A stretch of DNA of 64,000 nucleotides from Ectobius pallidus (Eukaryota > Arthropoda > Insecta > Blattodea > Ectobiidae), in assembly GCA_964059195.1 (NCBI GenBank), contig CAXKWD010000002.1, positions 169,390,559 through 169,454,558 on the forward strand, read 5' to 3'. The translations under genes were made by a program, and so were the position numbers. The notes beneath the pieces were generated by a model. The model had not been told where the DNA came from, did not search any database, and saw only the letters and a list, made by a program, of their open reading frames with translations. Positions 1 through 12,499 of the stretch are shown here, one piece after another (the stretch's first letter is position 1; every line of letters starts with the position of its first letter).

Positions 1-620
1 AAACAAATTTATAGCAATATATCAAAACATAAATTATTGTAGAGGAGTTTCCATATAACTTATCTATGATAACTTGTTTTATTTTATGTTGGTTACGTGT
101 TTGAAAAGAAAACTCACAGGAAATGTTAATTAAAGTTTTGAGAAACTTTCACCCTTATCCAGTAGAACCCAAGAAATATCATACCCTATAAATATCATCA
201 TAGGCTATGTATTGTTTCTGTTGTCAACATCCCCTTTTCTGAACTAATACAAAGCCTACACCAGGGGCTTATGTAGCCCTAAAAATGAAATTTTTATCAA
301 CAGTTTCACTATTCTTGTTGGCTTTTTAAGGAATAAATACTTCAACAAACATTAATTTTAACTGATGTGACTTGACTTTGTTTGGAAAATGCAAACGAAC
401 TCTTGTTTTTATCATACTGGCAAATCAATAGGTCATGAAATTGGTTAAAGCATCAAGTTTCATTCTTATCGTTACATTTCCTTTTGGATGATCAGGTCAC
501 ACTTACTGCCATCTAAGTTTGCTACCTTCAAATTTCTTCCAATGTAACTCATATTATTGATCAATTTTTTCATAATTTTTTTTGAAAGGTGAATAATTTC
601 TGCATTTTTAGCCGAATATG
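1..620. other. No recognisable feature
   Basis: AT-rich sequence with stops in all frames. No repeat structure, splice-flanked exon or known domain was seen. An unrecognised 5' exon of the ankyrin gene could lie anywhere before 12331. Confidence 0.4.
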
Positions 621-622
621 TA

Positions 623-1259
623 CCGTATGTTACGGACCATAAGACGCACTTTTTTTACTTTGAAAACAGGGCCATGAAAGTTGGGTGCGTCTAATGATCC
701 GAAGTACAGGGTGTGTCTAATGGTCCGAAGTACACTAAAAAAAAATTAAAATAATGGTAAATATTGCCGGAACACCATAATTATAAACAAGGTGGCACAG
801 ACAGTACATCACTGCACTTGTCACAATTGTAAAGTGAGGGTAGCTGGAAGCCAGGTGTACAATGCGAAAAGAAAATAATGTTGAGTTCTTTTATATGAAA
901 GGAGTTGTCTCCGACGGGTGGTTTAAATGAAGGGCATTACCTCTAAATAGCCTTGTACCATACACTAACCGTATGCTGAATTGACTATCAGAGGGTGTAA
1001 CGGTATTTTCAATATTTCATGAGAAATCAGTTCAATTGTTGAAATTTACACGATGCCACTTGTACAGAAGAGATTTTCATACAACGCAGGTTTTAAGTTA
1101 GAAGTGATGTACATTGATTCCATTGTACAAGGTTATAATTTGTTTATGCAATGAAGTATATTATCTCCTTTAAAATTTTTCGTTTAGGATCAAATTAGAT
1201 CTTTTCCTTTAAATTTCCGCCCTAAAATCAAAGTGCGTCTTTTAGTCCGTAAAATATGG
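623..1259. mobile_element. MITE-like element with imperfect inverted ends, TA duplication
   Basis: The left end reads CCGTATGTTACGGACC then ATAAGACGCACTTT; the reverse complement of the right end reads CCATATTTTACGGACT then AAAAGACGCACTTT. TA dinucleotides flank both ends (621-622, 1260-1261), as in Tc1/mariner-type insertions. No coding capacity. A related end fragment (ATCATAAGACGCAC) occurs near 11707. Confidence 0.55.
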
Positions 1260-1499
1260 TAAGTTATTTTTTAATTTCATGATTTGCAAAAAAATATGTA
1301 GGCTACTTTTTATTGTGACCATTGCTTTGTCTCTATGAAGGTGACTTTTCTCAATGGTCTAAAACTTGGAGGAAAATATTCCATCCACCATGACATTGTT
1401 CATGGCAAACACAACATGAACTCAACAACCAAGTCAATGTTCTTGCATGATATTAGAGGAATAATTCTGGAAAATTTCAACCACTATTCCACATTTATG

Positions 1500-1805
1500 T
1501 CCGCCGGCGTGGTCTTGTCGTTAGCGTCGCTGACTACAGATCCGTCGGCCCGGGTTCGATTCCCAGTACCTCCTTGGATTTTTCTGAGGTAGGGAGGTCT
1601 GGTAGGGGTGCACTCAGCCTCGTGATTCAAACTGAGGAGCTACTTGATAGAGAAGTAGAGGCTCCGGTCAAGAAAACCACCATTAACGACCGTGGGTGTC
1701 GGCATGCTGACCACATGCCCCCCAATCCTGCCATCTGCCTATAGGTAGATGACGCAGCAGTCGGGTGGTAGGCCTTGTCCCTTCGGGGATGTAGCACCAC
1801 GGAGT
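1500..1805 (+). mobile_element. tRNA-derived SINE (family A), copy 1
   Basis: The head resembles a tRNA with pol III boxes: GTGGTCTTGTCGTTAGCG as A box and GGTTCGATTCC (1553-1563) as B box. The body matches the reverse complements of 20593-20912 and 57974-58278. It is flanked by a 14-bp target-site duplication TATTCCACATTTAT (1486-1499 and 1806-1819), which fixes both ends. Confidence 0.88.
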
Positions 1806-2125
1806 TATTCCACATTTATACGATTCCACTTTGCTAAGCAACAGTACAGGCCCATGTGTTAGTTTTGGTTTTATGGTTATTTAATGATAAGTGTAGGCCT
1901 ACTGCTATTTAAGCTGATGACAGTTGCCAGTGTGCTGGAATTTCATCTCACAGGAGTTGTCTAAATCCACAGTCATGAGCTGGGCCTGTCACATATACTC
2001 ATTTAAATACATAAATACTATCAACGTGGGCCAGGATTGGACCCACTACCTTGGGTCCAGAAAGCCAGCTGACTGTGACACTCAAGCCAATGTTTCATTC
2101 AGACATAAGTTACATTTAGCTATGG

Positions 2126-3136
2126 ATGATAATACTTTTATTTCTTATTATGATTAATGACCTTCCAGCAGCTGTCGATACTCATTTTGTGTTATATGCT
2201 GATGACACAACTTTTATAAATGTTAGTAATGACCTTAGTACTCTCAAAGCTCTCACTGACAATACAATGATAGAAACTACCAACTGGTTCAGGGCAAATG
2301 GTTTCCTACTTAATGAAGATAAAACTCAAGATCTATATTTTAATCTTAGTAACATGAACACACTGGCCTCAAATAACCCTTCTAGTGTTAAATTTCTTGG
2401 TATCTATGTCGACAATAAGTTAACATGGGAACAGCATATAACATATATTAGCGGTAAACTTTCAAGAGTTATTTATTTGTTACGACACCTTAAATACTAC
2501 GTTCCAGATAATCACATTAGATCTTCATACTTCGCATTTTTTCATAGTGTTATTGCATATGCAATAATACTCTGGGGAAACTCCTGTCATGTAAATAGAA
2601 TTCTGTTACTACAGAAAAAAGCTATTAGAATTATCACTAATAGCTCACACAGGGAACACTGCAAACCTTTATTTCTACAGCACAAAATATTAACAGTGAT
2701 AAATCTATATATATTTACTGTTTTAATTTACATAAAGAATAGACAGTCAGAGTTGCAGTATAGAAATAATATTCACTCCCACAATACTAGATCCAGTAGT
2801 CATATATACATTCCGTTCCAACGATTATCCAAATCTCTGAATAGTCATGAAATCATAGGACATAAACTGTTTAATAAACTATCTGTATCTACTCAACATA
2901 CTCATATCATTGTATTTAGAAAAAGATTACATAATTGGTTAGTTTGTAACCCTTTTTATACCTTGGATGAATACTTCAATTGTAATAGTGTAATTTAGCT
3001 TAAAATATGTGTTATTTGTAACTTAGAACTTAGTAATTTAGCTGTAGTTTAATATTAATTCTATTTTTAGAACTTTGTCTATTGCTGTAATAGCCTAACG
3101 ACAATTAAATTATTATTATTAAAAATTATTATTACA
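2126..3136 (+). pseudogene. CR1/Jockey-type non-LTR retrotransposon, 3' half with RT C-terminal part
   Basis: An open frame to 2998 gives about 280 residues from the reverse-transcriptase palm onward: INDLP, then the catalytic motif YADDTTF, LNEDKTQ, the thumb region FLGIYVDNKLTWEQHI and a C-terminal connection domain (LQKKAIRIIT, YNTRS-like [17 protein letters not shown]). The 5' part (endonuclease and first RT motifs) is missing, so this is a 5'-truncated copy, although the surviving frame has no stop. It ends in an ATT-rich tail at about 3108-3136. The 3' end reappears inverted at 31610-32019. Confidence 0.82.
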
Positions 3137-3393
3137 GGTTTATTTGAACTTGATTTGATTCTTTACACGGATTAAGGAATAACCTCATACAAATATTTTA
3201 AGATATGGAATCTGAAATTTTACAAATTCTCTTATGAGTTTGAATCCATGGATTAAGTTCTTTTTAAGGTGGTTCTAAGCTGCAATATAAAACAGATGAA
3301 AGCTCATAAACAATACTTTAACGGTCTATTCTTTATCTTGTATGATATATTGGCATTACAATAACAGTTAAATTGCAAGTATCATTATTTATA

Positions 3394-4679
3394 TGGGTGA
3401 TTCTTCAAATATGGGAAAATTTGGAGTGTGTAAAATCCAAATTTTTTACTTTGTTTAAAAAATCTCAAAAAAATCTAAAAACAATCACAAAAATACTTCA
3501 GGGGTTACTTGATTATAATATGACACCAGCAGAGCTTAAATGTTTATATTTTTATTTATTTTAATTTCTTTATTTTTTTAAACCCATGTGGATGACATCC
3601 GTGTACATGTGGATAGCAGAAGGCCACATTAATGACTAACTTTGGCAACAATCTGCTTTTCTTTATGTGATTTCATATTTTTCTCAGCATACTTCAGTTG
3701 ATTTTGCATCAAATTTTCAAATTTGTGTGCATACTTCGGAATTAATGTAATTTTAATGAGACTGTGTTTTTATGGTTTTGGGGGAGGGGGGAATCAAGCA
3801 GAAATTCATTCAATCAGTTTTAAGATCTTAAGTACAGGTCACAGACACCGCAAACACAATAGTATCCTACATTTATCATCTACATGACTTGAGAGTCAAC
3901 CACATACCCCTTCATGAGACATGTGGATGACACAAAAATCAGGCATGTGGATGACAAAAAAGGAGTTTAAGTGGTCTCAGCAAGCCATTTCTAAACCTCT
4001 GTAGGCTCAACTTCAGTCAGGTACTTTGAATTGGAATGTTTATCATAGTGCATAATCAAAATTAATTAATATTAACTTTCTGCCTACTTTCTAGAAGCCA
4101 TGTTAATGACGGGGAATAATAATGTTTTCCTTGAAAATGATACAAAGTCCTTTGTTAATCCCAAACTGTTTGTAAGCAAGCAAAATTCAACCTTACAATT
4201 CAACCACAAGCTGCCCTGTTGGCTTTCTAACACTGTTGCCAGTTTTACAAATTTCTCATTTTTGCAGAAAAAATTCCATTCTTTTCAGCCATGTGGATGA
4301 CCAAAAACCCTTGGGACATTCTTTATGTTCATTAGGTGGGGTGACAATTTTATTTCATTTTATTTTTTAGGGTTAATATTCTTCACCCATTCATACTCAT
4401 TGACAGGAAAAAAGTTGAAAAGGAAATAACATTTTGTTTTGTGGAAAAATGCATTAGAATATACAAAACCGAGGTTTGGGACAGGGCATGTGGATGACAT
4501 TTCATTGAATAAAATTCGATTTTGGAGTATCAGAATTTAAAGTTAGTGACATTTCAAACTGATAGTTGTAGTATGGAAGTAGTAGAAACAAACTTTTATT
4601 TTAATTTTTTTAAAAAGTTGAATTTGAAGGGAAATATCACTCCGGAACGCAAATTTTCCCATATTTGAAGAATCACCCA
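3394..4679. mobile_element. DNA transposon without transposase, TA-flanked, with internal CATGTGGATGAC repeats
   Basis: Inverted ends TGGGTGATTCTTCAAATATG (left) and the reverse complement of CATATTTGAAGAATCACCCA (right) continue for about 30 bp and are flanked by TA on both sides. The interior carries six same-strand copies of CATGTGGAT(GAC) near 3585, 3606, 3921, 3944, 4290 and 4487. No transposase frame. Confidence 0.7.
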
Positions 4680-4739
4680 TATGTTTCCTGAAGATATAAG
4701 GGTTGTTAAAATAATAATACTCCACATGTTTTCCTTCAG

Positions 4740-5110
4740 AAAATACTTGATTTGTTTAAAATTTGGCGAAACAAGGCATGGTTCTAATACACACCCTATT
4801 TTTTTACATAGTCTCCATGACGTTGTACGTACAGCTTTATGCCATGGAAAAAGTACATTCCTTGTCGGTTCCAGCTCTAGTCCTGCTTGTGCAACCACTT
4901 CCTCACTGCATCATTTACACTGCCATCTTCAAAATGAATTCCACACAAAAATCTTTAAGGGACCCAAAGAGTGATGTGTTCCTGGGTTGTCAAAGTTGTG
5001 TGAGGACATGCATTTTCATGCAGAAGCAACATTTCTTCTTGATTTTTATCAGGCCAGACCCTCAGAAATGTTTCTTAAGCTTCTTCAGGGTTATGAGTTA
5101 GTGATTTTAG
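4740..5110 (-). pseudogene. Mariner-type transposase C-terminal remnant
   Basis: Reading the minus strand in two or three frames gives LFGSLKDFCVEFILKMAV, then WNRQGMYFFHGIK-like and SWRLCKK, which correspond to the end of mariner transposases (LFGPLK ... DFY..GI..L..RWDKC ... GDYVEK). Several frameshifts and stops. It lies just right of the TA-flanked element. Confidence 0.5.
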
Positions 5111-5222
5111 CATCACAACTTTACAAGAAGACAGCAATCATGGCCTTTCCTGCAAAGAGTGCTGTCTTGGATTTTTTTTCTTTCTGGGCAATTGAGAATA
5201 TTACCGTATCATTCCATTGACA

Positions 5223-5659
5223 ATTAGTAAAAGTCAAGAAAATTACCTATGTATTAAGTGGATAATCTCTCCTTCTTCTCACAACGTTTCGCCCAGTTTC
5301 TCATGGGCTTCATCAGATGACAACTGGATAGCATGGCGCTGAGGGGCTGGATTTAAAGGCTTCCCCAGCTCGCAGATGTTGTTGCTGACGTCACTGCTGT
5401 CGATCACGGGTTGGTTCGGAAGCTCGTGTTCATGCGTATGGTCATGGTTGTTAAATAAAAAGGCCGTATACCTCTGGTGATCATTTATCCATTTCTTTGG
5501 AATCTCGTAATCAGCAACAACATCTGCGAGCTGGGGAAGCCTTTAAATCCAGCCCCTCAGCGCCATGCTATCCAGTTGTCATCTGATGAAGCCCATGATG
5601 TTGTGAGAAGGAGAGATTATCCACTTAATACATAGGTAATTTTCTTGATTTTTACTAAT
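5223..5659. repeat. Foldback element with about 150-166 bp arms and hammerhead-like core
   Basis: Left arm 5223-5388 and right arm 5511-5659 are near-perfect inverted copies around a 122-bp centre. On the minus strand the left arm contains CTGATGA, a GCCCA/TGGGC stem II and GAAAC, which is the layout of a hammerhead ribozyme; the base expected at the cleavage site is G, so cleavage is unlikely. The right arm lacks about 15 nt covering the second stem II strand and GAAA. Penelope-like retroelements carry such ribozymes in their terminal repeats (known), which is the likely source. Confidence 0.62.
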
Positions 5660-7130
5660 TTTAACCAAGTGGAAAGATTTTAAGACCACCAACGGAATGT
5701 TCCATTGACAATTTGTCTTATGCTATGACAGTGTAATTAATGCAATGAGGAAGTAGTTACACATGCACTTGTTTCACATTGGCATAAAACTTATGGAGAC
5801 TGTAAAGAAAAATACTGCATGTAGAAGAATCATGCCTTTAATTGTCATCAAATTTCAAACAATTTTAATTTTCTGTTGGAAAAAATTGTAAGGCATTACT
5901 TTTTTAATGACTCTTGTGCAGTTAGTCTACCTTTCTTTGTGATACTGCATATATAGGCAAGACAAGTTGTGTCCTTTGCCAGACACAGTCAATATCTAAT
6001 GCAACATGAAGCCATTCACTCTCAACAGCAGAAAGAGTTATGGCCTATGAAGTAGGATTGCCAAAATGGACTTAATTTTGCAATATTGCCTAGATGGTAA
6101 AATCTCAAAATAAATAATAATAAACAAAATTACAGTACATAAAAAAATGCATTACATTTGTTCACTAATATTTATTTTAATAGTTGTTCTCTGCCAAATA
6201 GCCCAACAAATTATAATCTCAAGGATGCACGTGGAATAATATTTCAAACTCCTTTTTGGTTTAAAAGTCTCATGGCTAAAGAACAAAACATTCCTGTTTA
6301 GTAAACATCAAAATTTGATTACTGTTTCATATCTCATTCAGCAATGGAATTTAACCAATCTACTGCTGTTAAGTACAGTGTGCCACGAAAACTATGTTGT
6401 GTTCTCGATAAAATAAAGTAATTAAAACAGGAGATGAGAATTGGTGGGTGGGTGTGCAAAGTGTATTAACCTGTTAAGTCAGCAACTGTCTTAAACTGAG
6501 TTCTCAGTAATATGGGATAGAGGAAATGAGATGCACGCTTGTGTATAACACAATAAGTCAAACTGTGAATAGTGGCAACGTTATTATGGTGTGTAATGTG
6601 AGTGATTTAGCATCAGTATAAAAATGGGTGTGCAGAATGCATTATGTCATTGTGGAAAATACATACCACAAGCAGCACAATATAGACATGTGATTTTGGA
6701 TGTGCAAAGTAGGCCTACATCATGTCGATTACATTGTCTTAACGCATTTTACATGAGAATTATTTTATTTAATGTATGAATCACCATATTCTTCATAGAA
6801 ATGGAATTCATGCACATGTTATAATTTATTATTAGGCCTACCTATTCAGCCTTAGAACCAGACACCTTCCTGCAAACATGACATTTAATTAACCCATGAT
6901 AAGCAGGAAACTGAAGCACACCATCACATAAAGTACGTTAAATACAAGGTGATTATCAGCAGTTGCCACTATTATCATTCGAATTTAACCTGCGATTGCT
7001 CATGCTATTAGATCAGAACTAACAATTGTGTAGGCCTATATATTTTAACAACTTGCGTAAATCTTGAAGGAGGAAGTTTTTTCCTAGCAATTCCTTCCTC
7101 GACATGTGTGCTTCATAATTTCCATTAAGT
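5660..7130. other. No recognisable feature
   Basis: AT-rich, stops in all frames, several TAGGCCTA words. No coding, splice-flanked or inverted structure seen. Confidence 0.35.
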
Positions 7131-7343
7131 CAGCTGTAACATGATCACACACGTGTCAACAGCAGTATTATTAACAAAGTGGTGCATTCATCCTGTGTTT
7201 AAGAGGTCAGTTGAAGCTAAAGTGCTTGAAAAATATTATTTTGATTCTCCGCTTTTTTTCACTTTTAAATGTTATAATAACACTATAATAATGATATTCA
7301 TAATTATAATAATAATAATAACTGTTGTCAATAGTAAGAACAA

Positions 7344-7345
<2 letters not shown>

Positions 7346-7380
<35 letters not shown>

Positions 7381-7381
7381 T
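7346..7381. repeat. AAT/ATT microsatellite
   Basis: An uninterrupted run of ATA repeats, with further short AAT runs at about 7306-7320 and 7500-7515. The reading frames over it are low-complexity artefacts. Confidence 0.9.
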
Positions 7382-8238
7382 TTGTAGATGTTGGCAATCT
7401 TATAGCTAAGAGGGGGACTCCTTGCTTAGACCGAGTCTGCCCAATATGTTACCGGCGTAAGCCCAGCCTACCTAATTGTTAATAAAAATAATAGGGGAAA
7501 AATAATAATAATAATGATAATATAGGCCTACTAACAAAAATAAAATGTTTACAATGCCAGAATCATGTAACAAAGAAAATATAACAGTATTTGCTTTAAC
7601 AAATGTTAAAATGGTTACATAGAATGTTTTTGTAAGTTTAATCCATGTATTTGAGGTATTTAATAGCTATAAAAGAACAAAAACGCATGTTGGATCAAAT
7701 CTAATGCGCGAATGATGGCATGACAGCCATATGCACGAGTGATGCCGGTTAATCAACTTATAGATTAACATGGAATCTGTACTAGAAACTAAATAAGGTT
7801 TGGTTATACAAAAACCATTATACAAGCATGGATTCTGCAAAAATGTATTTACCATCTTATGTGACCTTTGCTGAACTCTACAGAAATTATATTAAAGACA
7901 GGTGTTTCAGTAAGCAGACAGGTTTTTGAAAACAAAATATTCCGTGAAATGAAATTATCAATAAATAAACCACATCAAAATACATTTCACAATTATTGTG
8001 ATAAACTTACTTTATCGATCTCAGCAGCTTTAGAGGTAGATAAAGAAATAATACAGAAACAATTTGTGACCATCAAAAAGAAGGAGAAGCTGGTGATGTG
8101 ATGAAAGCTGCTGACAATGGTATTTCAAAAGATGAACCTACATGCAAGACAGTGACATGCAGCAGTAACTGCCAACTCTGCTGCAGTGTTCAATTGCTTT
8201 TTTTTAATATAAAAAACAGTTATGGACCTTCAATCTAA

Positions 8239-8843
8239 GTGAGCATTCACACCGAAGTAGCATAGCATGCGAATCGCACTACGTGGATGCAGGCTGCACA
8301 TCGAGCAGCACGGTTCACAGTTTTGCATTCATACCGAAGTAGCGAATGCGATCTGCAGTTTAACGTACATTATATCTTTTCACTTGAACAATTGAGAAAC
8401 CCATTTAAAGTAATGTAATTTACCTAGAGAGGATATAGTTTCAGCAATTTTAATCCAGGCTTTTTTCATACTAGTTTCGATTACCAAATCGTATAGTCTA
8501 CTCATGTACAAATTGTATGTTAAATAGCTCTCTTTCCAGCAATTTTCATGACATCTTTGCCATAATCTACCGCTACTCAAGCGAATATGTGTTGAATTTT
8601 CTTAACAATTAGAAAACAACTGAAGAGACAACTGTACGCATGCGTCATCCCGAGTAGTGTCGCATGAAATAAGTCCAGATCTATCTGAAGAAATGAATGT
8701 CGCACTCTGTGAGATTCATTATTGCTACGCTACTTCGGTGTGAAGACTTGAACTTGATTATTTGGGATTTAAAATGAGTAACGTGCAGCGTGCATCCAGG
8801 TAGCACATCGCAAGTGGCATGCTACTTCGGTGTGAATGCTCCC
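8239..8843. mobile_element. PIF-Harbinger-like MITE with TAA duplication
   Basis: Left end GTGAGCATTCACACCGAAG and right end (reversed) GGGAGCATTCACACCGAAG extend as inverted repeats for about 55 bp. Flanking TAA (8236-8238 and 8844-8846) matches the TWA target duplication typical of PIF-Harbinger. Internal copies of the CGAAGTAGC word occur. No transposase. The same ends frame 50413-54089. Confidence 0.78.
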
Positions 8844-8945
8844 TAACTATACATGACTGCAACAATGGACAGGAATATTATTTTGTATGGCATGAAGTGA
8901 TTGCAGGACGTGGTGCTAATAAGGTCAGCTCTTGCCTGTATCAAT

Positions 8946-10580
8946 CAGTGGCATAGGAAGGGGGGTGCGGGCCGCCCCGGGTGCCATCACCCAGGGGGTG
9001 ACAAAATAAAAATGTGTCTTTGTAAGTAAAAAATCGCTCGAGGGAATTTAAAGGAAATAATATTATTTAAAACAATTAAATAAGCTTTAAAACTTTCTAC
9101 AAGTCAACATGCGTATTGAAACTTCTTTTAGTTTTAAATTCAGTCAACAATGGTAATAAAACGCGGCTGAACTGATGATATTAACAATAATATTATGTTT
9201 AGGGGGAGGGGTGTTTATTTCTGCTGATGCTTGTCTCTACAGTTTTATTAATTTAAATGAGACTTCAACAATCGGTGATATTTTATATCACTCAAGCCGC
9301 AACCAATTCTACCCGTTGCAGCAGTCATGACTTTTCAGAAGTCTCCTGCAATCTAGATTTTGAACTGGTATGTGTGCATATATAAGAATAGATTAATAAT
9401 AATACAGTTCCGTAAAATATTTACATTACTTGTTTATGAAATTTATTAGGATCAACCTATAAAAAAATGATGTACGGTATATTCACATAACTTCCTCTGT
9501 CCAAATACAAGTTACCCTCCCCTTAAAAATAAGAGAAAGTCGTCACCAATCTTCGTGTCACATCCCCAAAAGGTATCTAACTCAAATACAATTTTTTTTT
9601 TTTCGTACGATTTTCCGTTGCAGGAGGCCGTATTGCAAAGAGCGCGTATTCAGAGTGGGTGGCTTATAACTACCCTTGAGAGAATTATTTTGAAAAAGTG
9701 TTTCAAATAAAAGTTTTATCTCTTAGTATAAGCAACCCACGTGCAAAATTTAAAGAAAATCATTAGAGCCGTTTTCGAGAAAACTTTCTTTATGTAAAAA
9801 TAAGGAAAACTTGTCTCCAATCTTCGGTTCACATCTTGAAAGGTACCTGACATAAATACAAAATTTTGTCCTTTTGTCAAAATTTATCTTTCCAAAATTT
9901 GAGATTTCGCTTGGAAAACAAATTATAAAAAATAAAATCACTCCAAAAATAAAACTTTGCACAATTTCGGGAGTGTATTTTGGCCTAAATGTTCGTTTTA
10001 TTAACGGTAACACCCACAATTCGTGAATCTTTCGCTCACGAAAACAATGTATATCTGTCTGTCTATAACATACTTTAGATTAATAATAATAATAATAGAA
10101 TAGAATAGAATAATAATAGTAATAATAATAATAGCATTTATTGTCGTTTAACAGTACAATGTACAGCATAATGTGCTTGATATGTATGTCTTTCCTTAAT
10201 CCTATCAATATTGACTGAATTAGGTTAACTATGTCTTATATGCACCATTGGTAGCACTGGTTACAAGATGGCAACAGCATGGTAACTGGAATCGCTTTAT
10301 GGATGGTTGATTCATAGTATGCCATGATTTCGGAGCTTACTTTTATTTTTATATAACAAAGTAATTATTACTAAATTTGCATTATCCGTTGAGTTTACGA
10401 GTTACATAAGATAAATTCGTTGCAGCTGCATCTATCGATAAACTCTTAAACTCTCGTGGAACTACCTTTGACTATCCAATAAATAACACTTGCAACTGTT
10501 CCATCTTTTAATAATTTAAATGAGGGGGGGTGACAAGAAATTTTCCTCACCGGGTACCACCTAATCTTGCTACGCCACTG
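8946..10580. mobile_element. Non-autonomous hAT element, 1.6 kb
   Basis: Begins CAGTGGCATAGGAAGG and ends with the reverse complement of CAGTGGCGTAGCAAG. An exact 8-bp duplication GTATCAAT flanks it (8938-8945, 10581-10588), diagnostic of hAT insertion. No transposase motif was seen. A probable minus-strand 3' end of a CR1-type element (AAT-rich tail followed by GCATTTATTGTCG) is nested at about 10078-10250. Confidence 0.8.
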
Positions 10581-10589
10581 GTATCAATA

Positions 10590-11690
10590 TCTGCTTTATC
10601 ACTTAAAGCCAAAAGTCAAACATATTACCATATTTTCAGACACCTGCAGTGGCCAAAATAAGAACTATCATGTGTATGGTGGCTCTACAAGACTCTGAGA
10701 CACTGTAAACTATTGATCATAAATTCATAAGTTCCTTGTTCCCAGCCATATAGGCCTACACATTGAGTCAGATAGTGACCATAGTATCATCGAAAATAAA
10801 CTCAATTCTTGAAAATATTAGGCTACCCTACAAATCTCAAATAATCTGAAGGAATATAATAGAAATTTTGAATATCCACATGATTGGGCAGTACTGACGT
10901 GGCAACCAGTAAAGAAGAAGCTATTTATAGTATATGAAACAACAAGACGATTTACTGGACTTTGCTAAACTCTTGAAAGGTCGTCTGTAGTGCAGGAAGA
11001 CCAGTTAAGACGGAGGGCGTCTAAACTGGAGGGAAGTTAAATGGCAGCATTTTAATAAATCCCAAAAATATATTCTAAGTTACGAAACATCTCTCAGTGA
11101 AAGCAAATTCCAGCAGGTATCCTTTGCAAGAAGTGGAAAATTTCCAAATTTGAAATAAAAATAATAGCCTAAAAAGGACCTGTTCCCATTGCTGTTAAAA
11201 AGAAAGAGGATTTGTTGGACCTCCTGCAGTTTTAAATTGCATTGGAAGTTAACACAGTGAATTTATATAATTATTAAACTCCTGCAGTTTGTTTCTCCAG
11301 TATTTCACAACTTTTACAAGGAGCTTCCTACATCCAGTTCAGCACGAGACATACACCCTGACATTACCGACGTTCAAGATGAAGATGAATAAGAACTCAT
11401 TTGAAAATGGGACATAAAACTCATTTCTAGGAATATAATGTTGAAGATTCAGGTCAAAATACAGTGTGTGAAAACTACCGTGTTTGTGCTCCTTTGTTGG
11501 CTGTAAGAAATAGATGTAATAGAGATCACTGCATTTCAGTAATATATAGTGTAAGAGAATTTGTGAATGCAGAATGCGATAAGTCATTCTTTTTTATGCA
11601 CCCTGTGAAAAATTTGTGTAAAAATCTTGAAATAATATGTCGTACAATATGAGGTGTTAAAATTGTTTGCATAACCAACCATATTTTTTG
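10590..11690. other. No recognisable feature
   Basis: Unique-looking AT-rich sequence. Short open frames at 11339-11650 overlap on both strands and match nothing I recognise. A fragment of the 623-1259 element end (ATCATAAGACGCAC) lies near 11707. Confidence 0.3.
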
Positions 11691-11789
11691 GATTATAAGA
11701 CAATCTGGATCATAAGACGCACCAGACTTCCATGTCTGTATTGATGTCTGCATATTTGTGTCCTGTGTTCATACACTGGACATGAATGT

Positions 11790-12020
11790 GTTTATTACAC
11801 AGGACACGAATGCACAGACATCAATATAGACATGGAAATCCTACACATTAACCATAAAGACCATACTCTCAGCACACTCAAACAATATGAAATATACAAA
11901 CACACTACACAGGACAACATGAACATCTTAAACAAATAACTGCAGTTCAAATCACATGGACTCTATGATAAAATCATACACAAACACCTTCCTGATCATA
12001 ATGTTGGCACTATAGGAGTC
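11790..12020 (+). pseudogene. Penelope-like element, C-terminal end of the polyprotein
   Basis: Frame from about 11800: TGHECTDINIDMEILHINHK, then TLSTLKQYEIYKH and NMNILNK, a TAA in place of a sense codon, then LQFKSHGLYDKII. This is the conserved end of Penelope-like polyproteins behind the GIY-YIG domain (E-I-L ... L-E-x-x-E-I-Y-K ... LN-Q-L-x-F-K-S-H). Too short to be functional. Confidence 0.6.
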
Positions 12021-12330
12021 AGTGGCTGAAGGTGACTGCTTAAAGCATTTGAAAGCCCTCCAGCGAGATAACCAACATTGCCTAATCACAGAAGTGAGTG
12101 TCAAGTAAAAAAGTTAAACAGTTTAACAAGTTCACAAGACTATACTTGAAATATTAGAGCACAGTATGTCCATGTATTTGAACTCTTTGTGAAATTCTGA
12201 CTTGGGAACAACGAATACCTAAAAATGCATGGTACTGTGTGTTATGATGGATTTTGGTGTATAGGCCTACTGTTACCCTGTTGAGGTTTATAGATCAATT
12301 CCATTTTTAAAGGTTTTCCTTTTTTTACAG

Positions 12331-12499
12331 GGCTGGTCCACCCTCTTTGATGGATTACAACAAAATATTCAGGAATTTACCAGTGTTACAATAATTTTAG
12401 CAGTGTTATTTACTATTACTTCAGTCTACATGGTTCATGTTGCTATTTCCTACATGAGAAAAGAAGAACCAAGTCTTGAATATGCAATTCCTGATAACA
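12331..12499 (+). CDS. Exon 1 of the ankyrin gene: transmembrane segment
   Basis: The exon is preceded by a pyrimidine-rich tract ending in TTTTTTACAG and followed by GTAAGT. Only phase 0 at the start stays open; the other two frames hit stops. It begins [12 protein letters not shown] and contains a strongly hydrophobic stretch at residues 17-41 (TIILAVLF through MVHVAI), followed at once by the basic cluster RKEE. That charge pattern fits a single-pass segment with the following ankyrin part on the cytosolic side (inference). It ends in phase 1. Since no Met opens the exon, at least one upstream coding exon is expected. Confidence 0.78.

Noticed and set aside
1500..1580. Genuine tRNA gene
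   Set aside because: The A/B boxes are present but no full cloverleaf is apparent, and the unit is a SINE with target-site duplications and two other copies. The same holds for 17719, 40328 and 47274.
7141..7482. 113-residue plus-strand frame
   Set aside because: Its centre is poly-Ile from an AAT microsatellite and the rest has no recognisable domain or splice support.
7868..8101. 77-residue plus-strand frame as an upstream exon of the ankyrin gene
   Set aside because: It has a good composition but no donor site in the needed phase was convincing, and I recognise no domain.
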